From NCBI RefSeq assembly GCF_002884495.1, contig NZ_KZ614145.1, positions 248,001 through 312,000 on the forward strand: 64,000 nucleotides of DNA. Direction: 5' to 3'. The position numbers and the translations under genes were made by a program. The notes under the pieces were generated by a model, which was given only the letters and a program-made list of their open reading frames with translations, did not search any database and was not told the origin of the DNA. Source of the stretch: Rummeliibacillus pycnus (GTDB lineage Bacteria; Bacillota; Bacilli; Bacillales_A; Planococcaceae). Positions 45,970 to 55,871 of this stretch are shown piece by piece (position 1 is the first letter of the stretch; each line of letters opens with the position of its first letter).

Positions 45970-47349
45970 GTGCGCGTTCATACTGTCAAAAAGGGCGAAA
46001 CACTCTGGAAAATTGCAAGGCAATACGGAATTTCATTCGAGGATATGAAAAGATTAAACGCCCATTTAGCAAATCCAGATTACATTGTTCCAGGGATGGA
46101 ATTATTTTTGCCTGATGAACCAAAAAAAGAAATACCAAAGAATACACAGAAAGAGCATCCAACAGCACATCCAAAAGAACAGCCAGTTCATCAAGTACAT
46201 CCTAAGGAACAACCAGTACATCATGTTAGACCACAAGAGCAACCGAAGAAGGTGCCAAAAGAGCAGCCAAAAGTGATGCCTAAGGAGCAACCAATTGCAC
46301 ATCCAAAAGAACAACCAAAGGTGTTACCAAAGGAGAAACCAATCGCTCAACCAAAGGAAATGCCAAAGGTTCAACCACCGCCTGTTCAGCAACCTATACA
46401 AATAATAGAACAGCCAATCATACAGCAACCAGTGCAAATAATAGAACAGCCAATACCTATACCAATTGTGGAACCAAAACCAATCCCACATGTACATCCA
46501 TTTGAGGAAAACCGCCCCGTCAGAGCGAGGATTGAAATGATCGAACAACACGAGGAGGAATTCGTTATTCAACCGGAAAAAGAATATCAACAACCTACTT
46601 GCGAACCATGTGTACAACAAGCACCGATGCAAGTCCCAATGCCAGTACCAGTACAGATGCCATATCCTCAATTTGTAGCACCACAACACCATTGTGGGTG
46701 TGGAGGACATCAAATGGTATCACCATGGGCAGGTCATATGACACCACAACACCATTGTGGGTGTGGAGGACATCAAATGGTATCGCCATGGGCAGGTCAT
46801 ATGACACCACAACACCATTGTGGGTGTGGAGGACATCAAATGGTATCACCATGGGCAGGTCATATGACACCACAACACCATTGTGGGTGCGGAGGACATC
46901 AAATGGTATCGCCATGGGCTGGTCAAATGGCACCACAACACCATTGTGGGTGTGGAGGACATCAAATGGTATCACCATGGGCTGGTCAAATGGCACCTAT
47001 GCATGAATCTTGGATGGGGCAAATGCAGGGGCCAATGATGGAATCTATGACTCCACCGCATTGGCAAATGCCAGAATCTACAAGAGAATGTGAATCATCA
47101 TCATCATACAAACATCATCATATGCAAGATGATGTAGAACCTTGGCATCACATGCCAGCAATGCAAAATCCACAGGTTTTTGATTCACAATGGAATTTTG
47201 GACCACAAATGCCATATCACCCAATGATGCATCAGCAAATGATGTGGCCTGGACATTGTGGTTCAGAATTCCCACCGGCACACCATTGGCCACAACCACA
47301 ACCATACTTTATGCCAAACTTCCCACAAGCAGGATATGAGTCTTGTTAG
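45970..47349 (+). CDS. safA: SafA-like spore coat morphogenetic protein with LysM and repeats
   Basis: A 459-residue protein. Residues 1-50 are a LysM domain (HTVKKGETLWKIARQYGISF, ending DYIVPGMELFLPD). Residues 50-150 are proline/lysine/glutamate/glutamine repeats of the PKEQP type. Then come five 21-residue Cys/His-rich repeats at about 238-342, and a Met/His/Gln-rich C-terminus. In B. subtilis SafA binds the spore cortex by LysM and recruits the inner coat with SpoVID. The start is GTG 45970, six bases after AAGGAGG; an overlapping ATG at 45968 is out of frame and soon stops. Followed with no gap by a kinase-like gene. Confidence 0.85.
   Translation: MRVHTVKKGETLWKIARQYGISFEDMKRLNAHLANPDYIVPGMELFLPDEPKKEIPKNTQKEHPTAHPKEQPVHQVHPKEQPVHHVRPQEQPKKVPKEQPKVMPKEQPIAHPKEQPKVLPKEKPIAQPKEMPKVQPPPVQQPIQIIEQPIIQQPVQIIEQPIPIPIVEPKPIPHVHPFEENRPVRARIEMIEQHEEEFVIQPEKEYQQPTCEPCVQQAPMQVPMPVPVQMPYPQFVAPQHHCGCGGHQMVSPWAGHMTPQHHCGCGGHQMVSPWAGHMTPQHHCGCGGHQMVSPWAGHMTPQHHCGCGGHQMVSPWAGQMAPQHHCGCGGHQMVSPWAGQMAPMHESWMGQMQGPMMESMTPPHWQMPESTRECESSSSYKHHHMQDDVEPWHHMPAMQNPQVFDSQWNFGPQMPYHPMMHQQMMWPGHCGSEFPPAHHWPQPQPYFMPNFPQAGYESC
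46681..46995 (+). repeat. Five 63-bp tandem repeats inside safA
   Basis: Units begin at 46681, 46744, 46807, 46870 and 46933 and differ by only a few bases, with in-frame sequence PQHHCGCGGHQMVSPWAGHM plus one residue. Each unit carries two cysteines and three or four histidines. Near-identity indicates recent duplication and possible length variation between strains. Confidence 0.95.
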
Positions 47350-48213
47350 GTGAACAATTTCGACTTTAAAAGAAAGATTAAATCGAATGTCTGGCATTGT
47401 CAGTCAGGAAAAGAGGAATTTGTAGTAAAAAAATATGACAATCCATTAGTTGCTAAAAAGGTGAAAGCAATACATGAAAAGCTTGCTGACATGCAATTCC
47501 CACATACGTTATCAAAAATTGTGTTAGAAGATCAAAACGTACTTATACAACCGTGGATAAAGGATGCTAGGGCGTTTAATTATCAAACAAGATTTGATCG
47601 CACAAACTCCCTAGCTCTTTTACATCAGCTACATCAGACGGGAAAAAAAGTAGACTGGTCGAAAGATGAGTATTTTTTACCCCCTTATGATTTAAGACTA
47701 AAATGGCAAGACAGATTGCAAAAATTCATCTTGCATTATACACAAGTATCAGTATATCTTGGTGCAGAAAACTGTAATCAACTTATATTATATGCTCAAG
47801 AAGCGCTAAAAGGTTTTAAACAAATAGAGCCCTTACAGAGTCCGAAAACGATACTTCATGGAGATGTAGTACATCATAATTTTTTGAAGGATTCTAAAGG
47901 AAAGAATTTTATAATAGACTTTGATCTTGCTGCATATGGACATCCGGAGGAAGAGCTTATCATGTGGATACATCGCGTATTACCACATGTGAACTATAAC
48001 CTAAATACATTACTCAATGAACAGCCTTTACTAAAACAAATACCAGCAACATATTTACAAACATTGCGTTTTCCAAACGAATTATTGAGAGAATGGATGT
48101 ACGTAAAAACAGTTATGACTGAAAAACAGCAAGCGTTTGTGGAGGAATTAATACGCTTTACGGAAGTGGCACTCTCTTCTTGGTCAAAATTATGGTATGA
48201 TTGTGGCAGGTGA
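47350..48213 (+). CDS. Spore-coat-associated kinase-fold protein (CotS/YsxE-like)
   Basis: A 287-residue protein of the aminoglycoside phosphotransferase/choline kinase fold. Catalytic loop ILHGDVVHHNFL (about 175-186) and metal-binding IIDFDLAAYGHPEEEL follow the usual order HGD-N and DFD. The N-terminal half holds a possible nucleotide-binding lysine (FVVKKYDN). CotS/YsxE/YutH proteins in Bacillus spore coats share this fold with unclear substrates. The start is GTG immediately after the safA stop, so co-transcription is certain. In B. subtilis the ysxE gene follows spoVID instead. Confidence 0.8.
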   Translation: MNNFDFKRKIKSNVWHCQSGKEEFVVKKYDNPLVAKKVKAIHEKLADMQFPHTLSKIVLEDQNVLIQPWIKDARAFNYQTRFDRTNSLALLHQLHQTGKKVDWSKDEYFLPPYDLRLKWQDRLQKFILHYTQVSVYLGAENCNQLILYAQEALKGFKQIEPLQSPKTILHGDVVHHNFLKDSKGKNFIIDFDLAAYGHPEEELIMWIHRVLPHVNYNLNTLLNEQPLLKQIPATYLQTLRFPNELLREWMYVKTVMTEKQQAFVEELIRFTEVALSSWSKLWYDCGR

Positions 48214-48236
48214 AACAGAATACATGTTTGTCTTTT

Positions 48237-48268
48237 AAGATAGACCTTCTTTATGGTCTATCTTTTTT
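48237..48268 (+). terminator. Rho-independent terminator of safA operon
   Basis: Perfect 10-bp stem AAGATAGACC (48237-48246) / GGTCTATCTT (48255-48264) with T run. Confidence 0.92.
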
Positions 48269-48351
48269 CACTGTAATAGCTAGGCTAGCATATCATCACA
48301 AAATTAAAATTATGCTATAATCGATAACGTTGAACAAAAGGAGCAATGACC

Positions 48352-48972
48352 ATGTACGACTACATAATAGGAACTGTTACTCGTGTAACACCGGAATATA
48401 TTGTGGTAGAGCAACAGGGAATAGGATGGCAATTATATACGCCAAATCCATTTGCCTTTCAAGTGAAAAAGGAGCAAGTAAAAGTCTTTACACATTTACA
48501 TGTACGAGAAGATGCGCAGCTCTTATTTGCCTTTAAGTCATTAGAGCAAAGAGAATTATTTCGTAAACTGATTCAAGTATCAGGCATTGGACCAAAGGGA
48601 GCCTTAGCTATATTAGCAAGTGGTAATCCAACTCAAGTAATCTCTGCAATTGAGCAAGAAGATGAAAAATTCTTAGTGAAATTCCCTGGTGTTGGCAAAA
48701 AAACAGCACGCCAAATGATTTTAGATTTAAAAGGGAAGTTAGATAGCTTACTTGAAAATGTTGAATTACCAAGTGCAGAAGATGAATTACCGTTATTTGG
48801 AGTAAATCCGAACAAGCATGAGCTAGAAGAAGCACTCTTGGCATTAGCAGCATTAGGATATTCTGAGCGTGAATTGACGAAAGTACGTCCTCAATTAGAT
48901 GAGGATGATCGTTTAAAAACAACAGAGGATTATATGAAGCAAGCATTAAAACTGCTGTTAAAACAACAATAG
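48352..48972 (+). CDS. ruvA: RuvA, Holliday-junction-binding protein
   Basis: A 206-residue protein with an N-terminal OB fold (YDYIIGTVTRVTPEYIVVEQQGIGWQ), two helix-hairpin-helix motifs (SGIGPKGALAILA, PGVGKKTARQMIL), and a C-terminal RuvB-binding domain. Start ATG 48352 is eight bases after AAAGGAG; ATG 48346 would be too close to it. Followed by ruvB 20 bases later. Confidence 0.97.
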   Translation: MYDYIIGTVTRVTPEYIVVEQQGIGWQLYTPNPFAFQVKKEQVKVFTHLHVREDAQLLFAFKSLEQRELFRKLIQVSGIGPKGALAILASGNPTQVISAIEQEDEKFLVKFPGVGKKTARQMILDLKGKLDSLLENVELPSAEDELPLFGVNPNKHELEEALLALAALGYSERELTKVRPQLDEDDRLKTTEDYMKQALKLLLKQQ

Positions 48973-48992
48973 TAGAAAGGAGGTAGTGGGCT

Positions 48993-49997
48993 ATGGATGA
49001 TCGTGTAGTATCAAGTGAGGCTACTAGGGATGATGATCAGTTTGAGCTTTCACTACGCCCTCAGACGCTAATACAATATATCGGACAACAAAAGGTTAAA
49101 GACAATTTGAAAATTTTCATCGAAGCAGCTAAAATGCGAGAAGAAAGTCTTGATCATGTTTTACTTTATGGCCCACCTGGTCTTGGGAAAACGACACTTG
49201 CAACAGTAATTGCAAATGAAATGGGCGTTAATATACGCATGACAAGTGGACCAGCAATTGAACGGCCAGGTGATTTAGCAGCAATTGTTAGTTCACTCGA
49301 ACCAGGTGATGTATTATTTATCGATGAAATACATCGTTTACCAAGAGCTATTGAAGAAGTTCTTTATCCTGCAATGGAAGATTTTTGTCTAGATATAGTA
49401 GTAGGAAAAGGGCCACAAGCTCGTTCAGTCAGACTGGATTTACCTCCTTTTACATTAGTTGGTGCAACAACTAGAGCCGGAGCGCTATCTGCTCCACTAA
49501 GAGACCGTTTTGGTGTATTATTACGATTAGACTACTATGATGAATATTCATTAACTGAGATTGTTTGTAGAAGTGCAGAATTATTTGGTGTCCATACTGA
49601 TAAAAGTGCAGCAGGCGAATTAGCTAGGCGTTCCCGTGGAACTCCACGAATAGCCAACCGTTTGTTAAAACGTGTCCGTGATTATGCACAAGTAATTGGA
49701 GATGGAGATATTACGCTGAATTTAGCACAAGATGCGCTAGAATTATTACAAGTGGATCCACTTGGCTTAGATCATATCGATCATAAATTGATTGAGAATA
49801 TGATTGAGCGCTTCCGTGGAGGTCCTGTGGGACTAGATACGATTGCTGCTAGTATTGGCGAAGAATCGATGACAATCGAAGATGTTTACGAACCCTATTT
49901 AATGCAAATAGGTTTTATCCAAAGAACACCAAGAGGGCGTGTCGTAACTGCACTTGCATATGAACATTTTGGTTATGCATATCCATCAGAATCATAA
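48993..49997 (+). CDS. ruvB: RuvB, Holliday-junction branch migration ATPase
   Basis: A 334-residue AAA+ motor. Walker [13 protein letters not shown] (about 60-71), Walker [11 protein letters not shown], sensor 1 LVGATTRAG, and a C-terminal winged helix ([14 protein letters not shown]). It forms hexameric rings on RuvA-bound junctions. ATG with AAAGGAGGT upstream. Confidence 0.98.
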   Translation: MDDRVVSSEATRDDDQFELSLRPQTLIQYIGQQKVKDNLKIFIEAAKMREESLDHVLLYGPPGLGKTTLATVIANEMGVNIRMTSGPAIERPGDLAAIVSSLEPGDVLFIDEIHRLPRAIEEVLYPAMEDFCLDIVVGKGPQARSVRLDLPPFTLVGATTRAGALSAPLRDRFGVLLRLDYYDEYSLTEIVCRSAELFGVHTDKSAAGELARRSRGTPRIANRLLKRVRDYAQVIGDGDITLNLAQDALELLQVDPLGLDHIDHKLIENMIERFRGGPVGLDTIAASIGEESMTIEDVYEPYLMQIGFIQRTPRGRVVTALAYEHFGYAYPSES

Positions 49998-50076
49998 TAA
50001 TAGGCGAAGTTATTTGGATTGAAATTCACGGTCCGAGTAACATAGCCAAATAATAAAAAGGAAGTATAAGTTTACA

Positions 50077-51126
50077 ATGAAATTAGAAGACTTTGATTAC
50101 TATTTACCAGAAGAATTAATTGCACAAGTACCACTTGAAGATCGTGCATCAAGCCGATTGATGGTATTAGATCGCGAAACTGGAGAAGTATCACATCATC
50201 ATTTCCGAGAGATTCTAGATGAATTACAAGAAGGAGATTGTTTAATTCTTAACAATACACGAGTATTACCAGCGCGATTAATTGGTGTTAAAGAAGAAAC
50301 TGGTGCTCATATTGAGGTATTATTACTAAAACAAACAAGTGATGATGAGTGGGAAACACTTGTGAAACCAGCTAAACGTGTGAAAGTAGGTACTGAAATC
50401 ACTTTTGGTGATGGCTTACTGAAAGCAACATGTACTGGTGAATTAGAACATGGTGGTCGTATGTTTAAATTTAATTACGAAGGCATATTCATTGAAATTC
50501 TTGAAAAACTAGGTACTATGCCATTACCACCCTATATTCATGAACAACTAGAAGATCAAGAACGCTATCAAACAGTCTATTCTAAAGAGCTTGGTTCGGC
50601 AGCAGCACCAACAGCAGGTCTTCATTTTACAGAAGAATTATTAGATCAAATCCGAGCAAAAGGTGTAAAAGTAGCATTCTTAACTCTACACGTAGGGATT
50701 GGTACGTTCCGCCCAGTAAGTGTAGAAAATATCGAAGAACATGATATGCATGCTGAATTTTATAATTTATCAAAAGAAACAGCGCAAATTATTAATGATA
50801 CAAAAGCTAATGGTGGTCGTGTGATAGCAGTAGGTACAACTTCAACGCGTACTCTTGAAACTATTGCTCATCGTCATAACGGAGAAATTGTTCCAGAATC
50901 AGGATGGACAACTATCTTTATTTATCCTGGTTTTGAATATCAAGCAATTGATGGGATGATTACAAACTTCCATTTACCAAAATCAACACTTGTTATGATG
51001 ATCAGTGCACTTGCAGGACGTGAAAATGTATTAAATGCATATAAAATCGCTGTAGAGAATAAATACCGATTCTTCAGTTTCGGTGATGCGATGTTTATTC
51101 GACCAAAAGCAAAGAAAGGAAATTAA
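50077..51126 (+). CDS. queA: S-adenosylmethionine:tRNA ribosyltransferase-isomerase
   Basis: A 349-residue enzyme that transfers the ribosyl part of SAM to preQ1-modified tRNA, giving epoxyqueuosine. Family signatures: N-terminal [41 protein letters not shown], and C-terminal [18 protein letters not shown] start with AAGGAAG upstream. Between ruvB and queA, TTATTTGG (50010-50017) and CCAAATAA (50046-50053) could form a weak stem. Forms a unit with tgt. Confidence 0.97.
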   Translation: MKLEDFDYYLPEELIAQVPLEDRASSRLMVLDRETGEVSHHHFREILDELQEGDCLILNNTRVLPARLIGVKEETGAHIEVLLLKQTSDDEWETLVKPAKRVKVGTEITFGDGLLKATCTGELEHGGRMFKFNYEGIFIEILEKLGTMPLPPYIHEQLEDQERYQTVYSKELGSAAAPTAGLHFTEELLDQIRAKGVKVAFLTLHVGIGTFRPVSVENIEEHDMHAEFYNLSKETAQIINDTKANGGRVIAVGTTSTRTLETIAHRHNGEIVPESGWTTIFIYPGFEYQAIDGMITNFHLPKSTLVMMISALAGRENVLNAYKIAVENKYRFFSFGDAMFIRPKAKKGN

Positions 51127-51129
51127 TAA

Positions 51130-52272
<1,143 letters not shown>

Positions 52273-52317
52273 TTCTTGTATAATACATGCTAGAGAGAGA
52301 AAGGGGGAGATATAGAT

Positions 52318-52590
52318 ATGGGATCACAATTACAAGCAATTTTACCAATGATCGTTATTTTTGCATTGATGTATTTTATGTTAATCCGTCCAGCACAAAA
52401 ACAACGTAAAAACACTCAAGCTATGCAAAGTAATTTAGCAAGAGGTAACAAAGTCGTAACTATCGGTGGATTGCACGGTGAAATCGAAGCAATCGATGAC
52501 ACATCCGTGCTAGTTAAAGTTGAAGACGGTTCTAAATTACGTTTTGAAAGAGCTGCAATTGGTAAAGTAGTAGATGGAGCAACAAAATAA
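52318..52590 (+). CDS. yajC: YajC, Sec translocase accessory subunit
   Basis: A 90-residue protein with a single N-terminal transmembrane helix (AILPMIVIFALMYFMLIRP) and a cytoplasmic domain with NKVVTIGGLHGEIEAIDD. Associates with SecDF. ATG with AAAGGGGGAG upstream. A TATAAT near 52278 could be its own promoter. Confidence 0.95.
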   Translation: MGSQLQAILPMIVIFALMYFMLIRPAQKQRKNTQAMQSNLARGNKVVTIGGLHGEIEAIDDTSVLVKVEDGSKLRFERAAIGKVVDGATK

Positions 52591-52656
52591 TTCTCGTTAC
52601 AAAAAAACAGTAATCTGAATGAAATTATGACAATGCAAAATACTATCTATAAAAGT

Positions 52657-52692
52657 AAAAGCCTTTATTTCGAATAGAAATAAAGGCTTTTT
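52657..52692 (+). terminator. Rho-independent terminator of queA-tgt-yajC
   Basis: AAAAGCCTTTATTTC (52657-52671) pairs with AAATAAAGGCTTTTT (52678-52692). Confidence 0.92.
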
Positions 52693-52741
52693 GGTGTTTT
52701 TGTAGAATTATATTACTATTCAACATGTTGAAAGGAAAGCG

Positions 52742-52969
52742 ATGGCGATGGCTAAAAAACAATTGAATACAAAAAATAAAATAGAACAGTCAGGTTTTGA
52801 TGATACAATCCATTATCGTTTAAAAACAAAACAACGAATGGAACAAAATCGTAAGGGAATGAACTTAAAAGTACATTCGAAGCCAAAATGGATACTTTCC
52901 TTAGGCTACATTATTTTTATTTTACTGATGTGTGTGCTAGCTGTTATAGTGATTTCGATTTTCTTGTAA
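52742..52969 (+). CDS. Small tail-anchored-type membrane protein
   Basis: A 75-residue protein: a basic, hydrophilic N-terminal 50 residues (many K, N, Q) and one C-terminal transmembrane helix (LGYIIFILLMCVLAVIVISI). AAAGGA at 52731-52736 precedes ATG 52742 and ATG 52748, either of which may be used. In B. subtilis this place holds another small membrane protein gene (yrzE), to which I see no clear likeness. Function unknown. Confidence 0.6.
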   Translation: MAMAKKQLNTKNKIEQSGFDDTIHYRLKTKQRMEQNRKGMNLKVHSKPKWILSLGYIIFILLMCVLAVIVISIFL

Positions 52970-53020
52970 TGCATAAATTGTATAGCAAAGACAAAGTATA
53001 AGGAAAAAAGGGGTCGTAAT

Positions 53021-53653
53021 GTGAACGAATTATTAGTTATTTCTTTTCGCATGATCTTCTTATATTTTGTCATTTTAATTATCTTCAAACTTATGGGGAA
53101 ACGAGAAGTTGGCGAATTGAGTGTAATGGATCTTGTTATTTTTGTTTTAATTGCAGATGTGGCATCATTTGCAGTTGATGAACCAGACCGTAACTTATTT
53201 GTATCCATTTTACCGATGATTATCTTATTAATCATACAAGTAACAATTTCCTTTATTTCTTTAAAAAGTAAAGCTGTGCGTGATAAAATTGATGGGGACC
53301 CAACGACAATTATTCGTAATGGTGTACTTCTCGAAGATGAGATGAGAAAACAAAGATACAATTTAGATGACTTATTTCAACAACTTAGAGAGCAAAAGAT
53401 TGGATCTATACAAAAAGTAGCTTATGCGTTCTTAGAGCCATCGGGAAATCTCTCCATTTTTATGAAAGATAGTTTACCGCCAATTTTACCATTAATAGTT
53501 GATGGTGATATCCAGAAAAAACATCTTCAATTAATAGAAAAAGACGAACAATGGCTATTCGAAGAATTGGCTAAGCTTGGCTATCAACAAACAGATCAGA
53601 TATTCTATTGTTGTTTTGAAGATGGTAAAGTTCATGTCCAACTAAGATCATAA
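53021..53653 (+). CDS. yrbG: DUF421 membrane protein, YrbG-like
   Basis: A 210-residue protein with three N-terminal transmembrane helices, and the DUF421 hallmarks KLMGKREVGELSVMDLVIFVLIAD and PTTIIRNGVLLEDEMRKQRYNLDDL. The C-terminal part is a soluble domain. YetF/YrbG proteins affect spore germination receptor function in B. subtilis. The start is GTG 53021 with AAGGGG upstream. Its 3' end overlaps the convergent spoVB by six bases. Confidence 0.88.
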   Translation: MNELLVISFRMIFLYFVILIIFKLMGKREVGELSVMDLVIFVLIADVASFAVDEPDRNLFVSILPMIILLIIQVTISFISLKSKAVRDKIDGDPTTIIRNGVLLEDEMRKQRYNLDDLFQQLREQKIGSIQKVAYAFLEPSGNLSIFMKDSLPPILPLIVDGDIQKKHLQLIEKDEQWLFEELAKLGYQQTDQIFYCCFEDGKVHVQLRS

Positions 53654-55165
53654 GCGTTTTCTCAATGTTCTTGTCAAATAACGGAAATCTGTTATACGAA
53701 TTTGATCAGCAATTATAAGAATAACAAATAGTAAAGCAAGTGTGATGGAGCCATTAATCCACAAATTAAATTGAGATGTCGGTAGGATATATTGTCGTAT
53801 GACAATGACTAAAATGCAAACCCAGTAAGGGATTACAAACAATTTAAAACCTGTTTCAACATATTTCTTTTTACGAATTGTGGCAATATGCAAGAAAGAG
53901 GTAATCAGTACACCAAAGCCAATTGCAATAACTGCCCCTGTTTCAGCAATGTTTGTTTGTGATGCGAGAGCAAGCATAAGCAAAAGTTTACCAATCCCAC
54001 CATATACGGAATTCATCATGGCTGCTTTTGCTTCATCTAGCGCTTGAAGGATGGAGTTTAAAGGACTCTGAATATAGTAAAAAAAGAAAATGGGTGCTAA
54101 TAATTTCATATACCCCCTATCTTCGGATAAATGGAAAAGCTTGGTTGCAAACTCGTCTCCGTATAAAAAAAAGAACACGGCACTGAAGCAACCGACAATA
54201 GTAGATAACCTAAGAGCAATATGAACTCGCTCTCTTAATAGAGATTGTCTACCTCTCGCAACGGCGTCACTTACAGCTGGAATTAGTACTACAGCTAATG
54301 CATATGGGATAAATGATGGAAATAATAGTAATGGTATATGAACACCGGATATAATCCCGTATTGTTTTGTGGCAGCAGACGCAGTAAACCCAGCTAAAGT
54401 TAATGCTTTTAAAAATACAATAGGCTCTAAAAACCAAGTAAATGAGCCAAATAATTTACTACCAGTTGAAGGCAAAGCAATTCTTAAAATGGGCTTTGAA
54501 GATGCATATCCTTTTGATGATAAAATAAGCCCTTTACGTTTTGCATTTAAATATTTCCAATATAAATAGGCTAGTGCAGCCAATTCTGCAAGTCCTGTAA
54601 TGATCATAGCGTATGTAGCAGTTGTCGTAGGGGAATCTTGTACCACACCATAAGGCAATAACCATGTAATTAATACAATTCTTATAATTTGTTCAATTGT
54701 TTGCGACCAAGCCGTTTCTTCTATACGGGCAAGACCTTGGAACAAACCTTTTAATAATGCGGATGCTATTGATAAAGGTACACTAAAAAGTGAAACATAT
54801 AGTAACATCCTAACTTTATTATCATGTAAAAGATTTTCTGCTAAATACGGGATGAATAGTAGTAATAACGGAAAGAAAATTAGGATAGATAAATAGCTTA
54901 ATAGTCTAGATGTACGCATAACTTTACTGATTTCAACGCGTTTACCTTTGGCTTCCAATTCAGCAACTATTTTGGCAACGGCGATTGGTATACCCAGTTG
55001 AACAAGCGATAAAAAGAATATAAATGCTGGGTAAGCCGTCATATAGACGCCGACAGCTTCTTCACCAGCCACCCGCATAAATTGCATTCGATATAAAAAG
55101 CCTAATAGTTTAGAGAGTAGCACAGCTCCCATCAATAAAAAAGTGCCATGGAAAAATGAAGTCAT
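53648..55165 (-). CDS. spoVB: SpoVB-like polysaccharide/lipid II-type flippase
   Basis: A 505-residue multidrug/oligosaccharidyl-lipid/polysaccharide (MOP) family membrane protein with about 13-14 helices. Opening segment FFHGTFLLMGAVLLSKLLGFLYR, and a conserved FIPYALAVVLIPAVSDAVARG. In B. subtilis SpoVB is required for cortex peptidoglycan, related to the flippases of the YtgP/MurJ group. Start ATG with AAGGGA on the - strand. Convergent with yrbG. Confidence 0.92.
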   Translation of the reverse strand: MTSFFHGTFLLMGAVLLSKLLGFLYRMQFMRVAGEEAVGVYMTAYPAFIFFLSLVQLGIPIAVAKIVAELEAKGKRVEISKVMRTSRLLSYLSILIFFPLLLLFIPYLAENLLHDNKVRMLLYVSLFSVPLSIASALLKGLFQGLARIEETAWSQTIEQIIRIVLITWLLPYGVVQDSPTTTATYAMIITGLAELAALAYLYWKYLNAKRKGLILSSKGYASSKPILRIALPSTGSKLFGSFTWFLEPIVFLKALTLAGFTASAATKQYGIISGVHIPLLLFPSFIPYALAVVLIPAVSDAVARGRQSLLRERVHIALRLSTIVGCFSAVFFFLYGDEFATKLFHLSEDRGYMKLLAPIFFFYYIQSPLNSILQALDEAKAAMMNSVYGGIGKLLLMLALASQTNIAETGAVIAIGFGVLITSFLHIATIRKKKYVETGFKLFVIPYWVCILVIVIRQYILPTSQFNLWINGSITLALLFVILIIADQIRITDFRYLTRTLRKRL

Positions 55166-55249
55166 AAGTTCCCTTCTTTCTATAAATACAATTTACAGAT
55201 TATTCTAAAACTTGTACGTTCAAAAAAATGGAAAAGGACGTGAGTGAAG

Positions 55250-55573
55250 ATGGTAATACAATATGAACAATTATTTACAAAAGTTTTACCTGTCCTAAAA
55301 ATTAAAAAAACAGATTTTAAGATAGAAGGTTTAAAAAGTATTACCGAACATGATATTTGGCGTTTTTTAATCATGAAAAAATGGAAAAAGTTGAATGAAT
55401 CCGATTTAGTTTTACATAAAGTGATTTCCGATATTTTTTCATTAACTGCTGCTCAGTATATGACTTTCACACAAGTGGAAGAACTAAAAAGCGCAAATTG
55501 GTTTGCTCCTATTAATGATGATGAATTAAAAATGTTAATAGGAAATCAAAACTCACCTAAAATTCTTTCCTAA
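55250..55573 (+). CDS. comN: ComN-like post-transcriptional regulator
   Basis: A 107-residue protein with the helical fold of the YrzD/ComN family (RFLIMKKWKKLNESDLVLHKVISDIFSLTAAQYMTFTQVEE). In B. subtilis ComN promotes accumulation of comE mRNA at the poles, needed for DNA uptake. Same location as there, between spoVB and secDF. ATG 55250 and GTG 55244 are both compatible with AAAGGA at 55233-55238; ATG is chosen. Confidence 0.85.
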   Translation: MVIQYEQLFTKVLPVLKIKKTDFKIEGLKSITEHDIWRFLIMKKWKKLNESDLVLHKVISDIFSLTAAQYMTFTQVEELKSANWFAPINDDELKMLIGNQNSPKILS

Positions 55574-55599
55574 ATAGTAAAAAAGTACATGGGATTGAT

Positions 55600-55628
55600 T
55601 TGACAGCTTGGCTAACCTGTTTCATAAT
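55600..55628 (+). promoter_or_regulatory. Sigma-A-type promoter of secDF
   Basis: TTGACA (55600-55605), 17-bp spacer, CATAAT (55623-55628). It leaves a leader of about 240 nt before the secDF start. No gene or clear terminator is visible in that leader. Confidence 0.65.
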
Positions 55629-55871
55629 AAACGTGTTATGCAATTATAGTGACAAGATCGAATCAATAGAATATGAAACAAGGAAAGAAAGAATTCTACT
55701 GCTTCAAATAGACGATTACTGCTCGTTTTTGAGATTAGTTTTCTTACTAGTTCAAAACTTCGTTACATAATAGTGACAGAAAAACTATATTACTAACTCA
55801 TACAGCAAAATTTAAGAATCGTCTCCTGTCATTTAGTAATACCGCGGCATTTGTTTGAGGAGGAAGTTTTA

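Noticed and set aside
46595-47006. Long reading frames of the safA repeat region in other frames and on the - strand
   Set aside because: They arise only from the 63-bp repeat; no ribosome site, and the LysM-led frame explains the region.
55670-55708. Leader peptide gene before secDF
   Set aside because: A 12-codon frame exists but has no ribosome site and no arrest-like sequence.
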